A DNA stretch of 64,000 nucleotides, taken from Isoetes taiwanensis (lineage: Eukaryota > Streptophyta > Lycopodiopsida > Isoetales > Isoetaceae). Below are positions 57,000-64,000 of the stretch, piece after piece. Every line of letters begins with the position of its first letter. The stretch's first letter is position 1. The DNA is taken from positions 1,529,736-1,593,735 of the forward strand of contig JAJEKV010000109.1 of the NCBI GenBank assembly GCA_021234155.1, in the 5' to 3' direction. The translations under genes and the position numbers were made by a program. The notes under the pieces are model-generated. The model was given only the letters and a program-made list of their open reading frames with translations. It ran no database searches and was not told the origin of the DNA.

Positions 57000-58420
57000 T
57001 ACAGTTTATACGGATCGACAATTCCACAGCCCCTTCACCAATTTCCTCATTCTGCTCCGATATTTCCACTGTCTGTTTTGACCCCAGCTTGCCATCGCTT
57101 CTGCCTATCCGCTTATGGGTTAAACCGCCTTGCTTTTTCTAGTTTTTTACTCGGTTCCACTCCCCCACTTTTCGCTTTCTCTGCTTCAATCTGCTTCGCC
57201 CCCAGTCGCCCGTTCTATAAATCGTCTCCTTGCCATCTTGATTTCCACAGTTCTACCTAATCGGCCTCCTGCCTCTTTTTGCCCTCCCCCGGGATCTCTC
57301 CCCCTGTTCGGTTGCCCTCCCCCGCTCGTCCGGGTCCGCTCGTAGCCTCCTTGCCCTGTTAAATCTGCTTTCGGTAGCTTTCCATGTTCGCTCTTCTCAC
57401 TCCTCTAAAATGGTTCGACCGGGTTTTTGTTTTGGGTTACAACATTGGTACATTGGTTTTTGGGTATTGATTTATATAGCTCCACAATTATTGCTTCTCT
57501 TCAACACATATATAAGTATACATCAACATGAAATTTTAGCACGCGGTCGAATCCGGCCTTACGCCATAACGGCTTTGGGTTCAGTTTCGGTGAATGGCTC
57601 GTGGAGCGATAGAAAAAAAAAAAGGGGCAAAAATAAGGATAAGGTCCATTTGCCGGGCCGGGCGTGGCGGTGTGGTCAGAGCGATGGCCGAGAACCAAAG
57701 ACTCAGAAACGATGGCCAAGGAATCGGATGATGGCCGAGAATCGATTCACCCAGCCATGTGAATCTCTAATGAAGTCCGAGAATCGGATTCAACCATGGC
57801 GTGGATGCTCTAAGCGGCGTTTATACGAATCTAATTGATTCTCGAGAGTCGGATTCGGCGGGTGGAACGATGGAAGGATCCCGGATGCTCGAATCCCAAA
57901 TACCCGGTTGCATGTGTGTGAGTATAAATAAGGGATGTTGGTTTTGCTTTGGCATTTGTCATTTGGTTCAGAGGTATGTTGGATGCCTTCAGAGACTTCT
58001 TTTTGTCCCTCAAGTCATTTGCTATAATGTTGCATTGTGCTTCAAGACGTAATTTTCAATGTTACCGCAATTTTGCATTGTGCTTCGATAGAATTTTTAT
58101 ATAGGATATAACCGGCCCCTCTTGTGGAGAAACCCGCTTTTTGCTCCAAATTCGTGACAGATATGCGCTAAAATGCAATTGATATGCGCTTAAAATGCAA
58201 TTTAGCTTTGTCTCATCTAGAATCTCAATTAATTTTTTAATGATAAAAGCTCATTCCGACCATTCCAATCCTCCTGAGTTTTAGTTTCCCTTTGCATGCC
58301 CCGAATATTCTGTTTGAGGACAAGAGGTAAAACCAAACCAAAGCAGAAAGGTATCTTCTTGAAATGAACGCAATTCTTCAGGCTAGCATGCTTATTGGGC
58401 AGGAACACGTCAGAGTTATG
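57000..58420. other. pyrimidine-rich leader-like stretch and an unclassified frame
   Basis: 57010-57400 is C/T-rich, with TCTATAAATCG near 57213, as in a plant core promoter and leader. A 142-codon frame follows at 57410-57838 (MVRPGFCFGLQHWYIGFWVL..., then a very basic tail), but GAATCGGATTC-type repeats in its second half argue against a real protein. At 58160-58203 an AAAATGCAATT word is duplicated. Confidence 0.3.
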
Positions 58421-58608
58421 GAAAGTCTTAGTAACCTTAACATGCTGGCTTCAGATAACTTAAGTCTTACCATATTTTGTAGGGGATGTAACAACATCCA
58501 CATGCAGCTGATATAGAAAGTCTTAGTAACCTTAACATGCTGGCTTCAGATAACTTAAGTCTTACCATATTTTGTAGGGGATGTAACAACATCCACATGC
58601 AGCTGATA
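58421..58608. repeat. 95-bp tandem duplication covering an exon end
   Basis: Two essentially identical copies (58421-58515 and 58516-58608, starting GAAAGTCTTAGTAACC) include the last 40 bases of the GDSL exon and its GTAAGAC donor, so the gene has two donor copies in a row. Confidence 0.95.
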
Positions 58609-59073
58609 CAGATCTTCTGCAAAATAAAGCTTTGAATCCCGCATGCTCATTTGTGCGTTTTGAACCGCTGTTAGTAGCTTGCTGTTAAACAGCTTGGCTG
58701 CTTCGTTTTGTGCTGCCAGACATCCATTCGAACCATAATCTTTAGCATTTCCTGTGCCAAAATTGCTTAAAAAAATTGGCAGACATCCCACTGCCGGAAC
58801 CCCCACTAGCATCATTGTTCTTGCTCCGTTGGAATGCAGATTCTGTCACCATTAAACAAATCATATTATGCCATGCTTCTCACAAATTAGTTGTTTTCTA
58901 TTCCATGCTGCTTTAAGTGCTTACAAATATTGCATTGTTTATTGATTGGACAGCATCGGGTATTACTATAGATTTAACTTGGTCCACACTGTACTTATTA
59001 TTCTGGTAGTTCTGCCAGAAGTCGTTTAATCCGATGAAGACGAAGATTAGACTTCTAGATACTATATCTGCAG
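58570..59073 (-). pseudogene. two exons of a GDSL esterase/lipase
   Basis: On the minus strand a CTCTGCAG acceptor (about 59073) starts an exon reading VSRSLIFVFIGLNDFWQNYQ, then VIPDAVQSINNAIF, with a GTAAGC donor near 58927. The next exon (about 58845-58580) reads NLHSNGARTMMLVGVPAVGC, then LAAQNEAAKLFNSKLLTAVQ and DLYQLHVDVVTSPTKYG, with a GTAAGA donor. Phases agree. The IG.NDF and VGVPAVGCLP blocks are the third conserved and following blocks of plant GDSL enzymes, which hydrolyse ester lipids and cutin-like substrates outside the cell. The GDSL start block and the last exon with the catalytic Asp-His were not found nearby, and the exon end is duplicated. Confidence 0.75.
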
Positions 59074-62040
59074 AGGAAAACATTATCTAAAAGTTGAGAG
59101 GGAAAGTGTTATTATTCAGCTCAGCATGTGGGTGCTTAAAACACTATTTACAGATTGCAAATAATGCAAATGATAAAGAGGTTACAGGCTGTGCAACAGA
59201 GAGCTCATATATGAATCTTTGATTCATCTTCAAAGACCCTTTAAGGTTGATTGCAGTATTCACATTAGTTTATCCAACTAATGTGCTATATAAATGGTCT
59301 TTTGCAGATCCATGTCAAGGAAGCGCTCGTAAGTTATCCTTGACAAGAGATTTAGACTAAAGATCTAGTCTAGTCATATTTCAAGCTTTGGACTGGAAGA
59401 TATGTGCAGCCTAGCAAGCATGCTTTATAGCCCATTCGAAGAGCTTATTTTAGGCTCAGGGTCAGGGATGTCCTAACTAGTTTAACAAGGCTATAGATGG
59501 GTCTGTTCAGGATGCATAGAAGCTTTTCAACAAACTCCCAGTTAGAGGTGTCATAAGAGATCTGGTAATGGATGCAAACTGAAGGTATCTCTCCCAACCA
59601 ATGCTATTACATAACATGTAATGGATGCAAACTGAAGGGTATCTCTCCCAACCAATGCTATTACATTTGTTATGTTTAAATAGCTTTGGCAGCATAGCAG
59701 CGTTTTGCAAGATTCCGAAAGTGTTAAAAAAAATGGTTGGAGAAAGATGTCACTTTTCATCTATTGAGGCTGTCCCTTCCAACTCTCCATGTGTTCTGAT
59801 TCTGCTCTGCTCATTCGCAGACATATAACTTTGCATAGTAGGACAATTTGTTGCAAGATATAACCAGCTTGATCATCAACTGCCCAGCCCTGTAAATTGT
59901 TCTAATCATTGGCATATAGGCAGAAATTAGGTGGATGTCATTAACTTCCACCTAAAGGAAGTTAAGAAAGGCCTTTTGCTATGCCAGTAACTTGAGCCAG
60001 AATACATCTCAGCTTTGTGAAATTATACCTTCAATTTCATGGAGTTGTGGGGCAGTCGAAAGTGTCTTCCATAGTTGTTTTGTGCTTGTGATATGCATTT
60101 GTGATCTGGTAATTCCTGGCTGAGATGTACTAGGATGGAGAAGCTTGCAGTGTGCTGCAAATGGTGAACCAAATATGACAACAGACTTTTGTTTTAATAT
60201 TGGGAAAATAGAAACAACAAATAATCCACCTGAGTATACAGAGATGAACAAAGCTAGTGTTTGGGAAGAGCGAACAATGTTGCGGCTCAAAAATTGACCC
60301 AGCGCTTTGCTTGAAGATCATGTCTTACTGGCATTCTAGATGAGTAGCAATAATCATAGGGACTTGCTTGATGCCCATCCTACCCTTGCGACTGGCCACG
60401 ATCATTGGATGGCCTTTTGGAGAGACTTAGCGATCATTGGATGGCCTTTTGGAGAGACTTAGCGACTGGCCATGTATGGCAAACGAACCAATAAACCTCA
60501 AAATAAACCCAGCTCTTGTGCTATATTTGTATAATTGCTATATTTGTATAATCAGCCAATTTTATCCCTTTAAATGCTATGTCAATTTTAACATATTGAG
60601 GGAGTCTAAGATTGTGTTGGCTGTGATTATCTGTTCCTTTTATCTGTTCCTTTAGAAATTTTTACACTTTGTTTACACGAATTGGATGCTGCTACCTTGA
60701 GACACCAAAGGCAAGCCATGATGATTAATCACATTAACTTTGTGTTTATAACCACCTGTAGAAACTGATATCATCTGAAGAAGAAAAGCAAGATTTATAT
60801 GGGCCGTGATTTGCTATAATGATGTGAACTAAGCTTGAAATAATAGGTCCACTTAAAATAGCTATGATGCCAAGTCTAGCAGCAGCGCATGGTTTTGGAT
60901 TGTCTAATAAAGTCAATGGCTGTCAATTTTTTGAAAATATTACCTAAAAGAAGTTCAATGGTCCTTATTTGTTTATTTAACACCTTTTGCTTTTTCTATA
61001 CTCCAGCCTGAAGAGCAATCAATTCACGCTTTAAATCACACCAACAAAATATTTGTAGGTACCCCTTCCAACTTCCAATGCTAGTGCTTGAAATCCTTAA
61101 ACATCAACATCTTGTTATTGTCAGCATTTGGGCATTTGAAGTGTGTCAACTAAAAGCAAAAATATGTTTTGCATCATATTTTCAAACATCGGTTCCACCA
61201 ATAGGGATAAAACACCTTTGGCTTATAACTTACATGCATCAAAGAAACAATGGCCTAAACGGATGGAATATAAGCTCATATATGCAAGGCATAGATGTTG
61301 TTTACCAACCATGATGTCTTGGTACATTTTTCTGTATAGGTCATGTTGTTGCCAATGGCAGATTGAAGCATTCTTTTCATCTTTTCGAGTAAATGAATTT
61401 TTTTTTTTTTTTGAAATTGAAGAAAAGAGAGAGCAAGCATACAAACATATTCCAAAATAACAATTTGGATACAAATTTTATTGGATAATTTGTACCAAAA
61501 TTTGATGAAAGTAGTGGCCTTCATTAAAATGGTCGGCAATAGGTGGTAGGTATCTTACTAGAAGAACACATTTAGCAACAGTAGTAAAAGCCAATAGTAT
61601 ACCAACACTCACTTACGATAACAAAAAATTTGATTAGATGTATACAAATAAGAGAGAACAAGTGATCGAGCATTATTGTATAGTAAATAGACAATGCCCC
61701 AATATACACAAGTTCTACTATCTCTGCTAGCCACGACAATTAGGATGTAACATTATTGCCAGCAGGATTTAACTCTAGTATTTGAAGGGTATCTGTAGCA
61801 TTCTATCGACAACTATACTGTATTGTTGGAATAGGGAATTTTTGCAAGTAGAGATCATTTTTTTTATGTGAATTCTCAGCTGCTTTCCGTCGTAAGACAC
61901 GTGCATTTTCTATCATTTGTATCGGCCCAACATGATAGTAGGGTTGCACGGGGTGTGAGGAGACTAATCATACAAATTGAAACCTACATGTATGGCTTAG
62001 TCTTCTCGAATGATGGTGTTGTTTATATAATCTAATCCTA
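59074..62040. other. no gene recognised; several tandem duplications
   Basis: A 63-base duplication (GTAATGGATGCAAACTGAAG...) lies at 59565-59683; a 32-base one (GATCATTGGATGGCC...) at 60400-60463; a 17-base one (CTATATTTGTATAATTG) at about 60522-60555; an oligo-T tract near 61397-61412. Frames at 60009-60321 and 61078-61539 show no domain. Missing 5' GDSL exons could lie here but were not found. Confidence 0.5.
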
Positions 62041-62218
62041 TCTATATATAATGCTTTCCTTTTGGAGGTTAATCGTATTCTCGCATGTATGCAAGGTTTA
62101 TCTCTGGTCGCTGACAAGATGGAAAACAAAAACTTGACGGGGTGCCAAAACGGGAGGACAAAAAGGAAGTAAGTGTCTTGCACGTTGCCACGTTGTATTT
62201 TTTTTTAGTACAATCGCA

Positions 62219-62503
62219 ATGCCTCGTAGACAAGGATTCTCGAGTGTAAGTGAGGAACATAGGGAGAGAATACGAGAGAGGGATAGACAACGCCAAGCAA
62301 GTCGAAGTGTGGAAGACATGGAAAGGCATCGAGAAAGAAGAAGAGAACGTTATAGGCAACATCGATTTAGAGAAATAGAGAGAAGGAACGTGAGCTCCAT
62401 TGTAGATAACCGGTCCCTAGTTGCAAGTGATGGAAATGTAGCCGAAGAGAACAGAAGTATGAATCAATGTCGTATTCAAAACCCCGAAGAAAATATGCAT
62501 TAG
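62219..62503 (+). CDS. Helitron ORF N-terminal Arg-rich segment, ended by TAG
   Basis: The frame starts MPRRQGFSSVSEEHRERIRE and is dominated by Arg and Glu (RERDRQRQASRSVEDMERHR), the usual start of plant Helitron proteins. TAG at 62501-62503 ends it, but the same frame is open again directly after, with ATG at 62519. So it is either one protein with a premature stop, a readthrough case, or a separate small peptide. A TATTTTTTTTTAG acceptor-like word lies just before the ATG. Confidence 0.7.
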   Translation: MPRRQGFSSVSEEHRERIRERDRQRQASRSVEDMERHRERRRERYRQHRFREIERRNVSSIVDNRSLVASDGNVAEENRSMNQCRIQNPEENMH

Positions 62504-62518
62504 CTAAACCAATTAATT

Positions 62519-64000
62519 ATGGAGCCAGCCCATGGTGAGCCATCTATTGTCTCTCCTATTAGAAACTCTCAAACGCTTGAAAACCCATTGGCTGTGAAAA
62601 ATATTAAGCAACATTTAAGGCAAAGAGCAAGAGAACGTGCAAGAATATTGCATTCTACTCGGGTTGGAGAGGAGCAATTACAGGCTATTTGCTCAGTTTC
62701 AAATGTAGAAGTACACGAACAAGGTCTTCTACAATCACAAACTCTTGAGATTTTGGACTCAAACTGCTCAAACATGAACACGATGTGCACACCTAATGAA
62801 GAAGGTCCAATGACCAGAGGAGAAAGTCCTTCCGCACATTGGCGAGCTTGTGCACATCGCATGAACTTGGCAATAAATCGTACATATGCTATGTGTATAT
62901 GGAATAAGAGATGCACCTATTGTCAAATTCCATTGTTAAATGTTGAAAGAAATGGCTTCTGTTGCAATGAAGGAAGATGGCTATTGCCGCCATTGCCTCC
63001 TATTCCTGCAGCACTATATGATCTCTACAACATACCAGAATTTGCAAAACTAGCAAGAAAGGTGAATAGATTATTCTGCTTCAGTGTACTTGGAGTAAGT
63101 GGTAAATTTGTAGATTTAGACTTTCCTTCATCCGTAACTATAACGGGTCGAACATATCATCGACTACGGCCTAGTGGGAAAACCGGCCATCCAATACATT
63201 GGTACATATATGATGAGTCAGAGAGGTACACACAAGCTCGACTTCAAAACGTGCCATTTCAATGGATCGGTATCGTAGGTTCAGTGCTTGATCAAGTAAA
63301 TCCCTATATTCGAAACCTTCGAACGATGGGAAGCATGCGCATGTCGTCCGCATATATAACTGTACAAGGAGCAACTGCTAGTGATGATATCGCAGCTATC
63401 GTGGATGTTAACAATACAGCTGACATTGCACCTAGAGTAGCTGGTTTTTGGGTGCGAAACGAAGGTGAACCAAGCTTTGTGAACATACTTGATCCTATGT
63501 ATGAGCCATTGCAATATCCTCTCATATTCCCGCATGGTACAATTGGTTGGGGACTCGGGAACGAACATGGTCTTACACAATTGCAATGGTATAGGACCAG
63601 ATTGCTACATGAAGACCGATTCATCCAACTTGGTCGTCTATGTGGAGAATACTTGGTAGATATGTACTCAAGAGTCGAGGATGCTCGATTGAACTATTTT
63701 AGAACGCCGGCATTTCGCAATAGAAGAATACACTATGACGAGGATTATTCAGAGCGAGAAAATGACGACCGAACTGACGTTGTCTTGCCATCGTCCTTTT
63801 TAGGAAGCCAACGATGGTGTTCTGTTCAGGTTGCTGATGCATTAGCTCTATCTAGAGCCAAAGGGCATCCAACTTTGTTTATCACTATGACGACAAATAC
63901 TGATTGGCCTGAAATAAAGGACACACTGAGAGCTGGACAGAATGCATCAGATGTCCCTATGATTGTGGTTCGTTGTTTCCATGGAAGATTACAGCGGTTA
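62519..64000 (+). CDS. Helitron Rep/helicase (N-terminal 494 codons, partial)
   Basis: Open without a stop from 62504 to the window end. A Helitron-type N-terminal region follows, with Cys pairs (NKRCTYCQIP, NGFCCNEGRW) and RLRPSGKTGHPIHWYIYDES. Then comes the Helitron_like_N domain: LPSSFLGSQRWCSVQVADAL, GHPTLFITMTTNTDWPEIKD and RCFHGRLQRL. In the family this domain precedes the HUH/Tyr endonuclease and a PIF1-type helicase; both should lie to the right of the window. The Rep part nicks and joins element DNA in rolling-circle transposition. The intact frame suggests a young copy. Confidence 0.9.
   Translation, partial: MEPAHGEPSIVSPIRNSQTLENPLAVKNIKQHLRQRARERARILHSTRVGEEQLQAICSVSNVEVHEQGLLQSQTLEILDSNCSNMNTMCTPNEEGPMTRGESPSAHWRACAHRMNLAINRTYAMCIWNKRCTYCQIPLLNVERNGFCCNEGRWLLPPLPPIPAALYDLYNIPEFAKLARKVNRLFCFSVLGVSGKFVDLDFPSSVTITGRTYHRLRPSGKTGHPIHWYIYDESERYTQARLQNVPFQWIGIVGSVLDQVNPYIRNLRTMGSMRMSSAYITVQGATASDDIAAIVDVNNTADIAPRVAGFWVRNEGEPSFVNILDPMYEPLQYPLIFPHGTIGWGLGNEHGLTQLQWYRTRLLHEDRFIQLGRLCGEYLVDMYSRVEDARLNYFRTPAFRNRRIHYDEDYSERENDDRTDVVLPSSFLGSQRWCSVQVADALALSRAKGHPTLFITMTTNTDWPEIKDTLRAGQNASDVPMIVVRCFHGRLQRL

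Larger units (their letters stand above)
62041..64000 (+). mobile_element. Helitron, 5' end and Rep/helicase start; runs off the window
   Basis: TCTATATATAATGC at 62041 follows an A, matching the TC start and A|T insertion preference of plant Helitrons. About 180 bases later the Rep/helicase frame begins. The right end (hairpin plus CTRR) is outside the window. Confidence 0.75.

Noticed and set aside
57410-57838. 142-codon frame as a real gene
   Set aside because: The second half is made of GAATCGGATT-type repeats and Arg/Lys runs; no splice or homology support.

Overview
The window reads as nuclear DNA of a land plant. It has spliced genes with GT..AG introns, a plant-type ANKRD13 gene, fragments of PPR, GDSL-lipase and URGT-type nucleotide-sugar transporter genes, and Copia, LINE, Helitron and MITE elements in AT-rich, gene-poor sequence. 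The mix of a tyrosine-recombinase fragment, DUF7869-like genes and many small tandem duplications makes a fern or other seed-free plant more likely than a crop angiosperm, but this is inference. No rRNA gene, convincing tRNA gene or CRISPR array was seen.

Layout. 1-12 kb: microsatellites, a PPR fragment, a few orphan exons and three MITEs, two of which abut at a shared TTA. 12.7-15.0 kb: the one clearly intact host gene, a two-exon ANKRD13 protein of 641 aa. 15-22.9 kb: a foldback, about 550 bp of AGATT words phased at 10-11 bp, a possible SINE, and little else. 22.9-24.8 kb: a LINE whose reverse transcriptase has lost its catalytic block. 25.05-30.29 kb: a complete but dead Ty1/Copia element with both LTRs, tRNA-Met primer site, polypurine tract and a perfect 5-bp target duplication. 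30.5-31.1 kb: the 3' end of another Copia on the minus strand. 31.1-34.3 kb: a broken DUF7869-like, possibly transposase, gene on the minus strand, split by a MITE. 35.07-36.48 kb: a 1.4-kb hairpin whose arms are inverted copies of a URGT gene piece, with a G-box/TATA-like promoter just outside. 40-42.6 kb: a tyrosine-recombinase C-terminus, a run of small hairpins, and a polyA retroposon with target duplications.

44.09-56.81 kb looks like one element of about 12.7 kb. Its ends are inverted, including a perfect 25-bp inverted match. A second DUF7869-like gene lies near its right end, and the middle is GC/CpG-rich and packed with short TCGACTC/GAGTCGA palindromes and tandem arrays. 57-62 kb holds two GDSL-lipase exons and several tandem duplications. 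62.04-64.0 kb is the start of a Helitron, whose Rep/helicase frame stays open to the window edge.

The main candidates for something undescribed are the 12.7-kb palindrome-rich transposon with its DUF7869-like gene, and the URGT-derived hairpin, which could make small RNAs against its parent gene family. All similarity statements come from reading the sequence and remembered families; no search was run.
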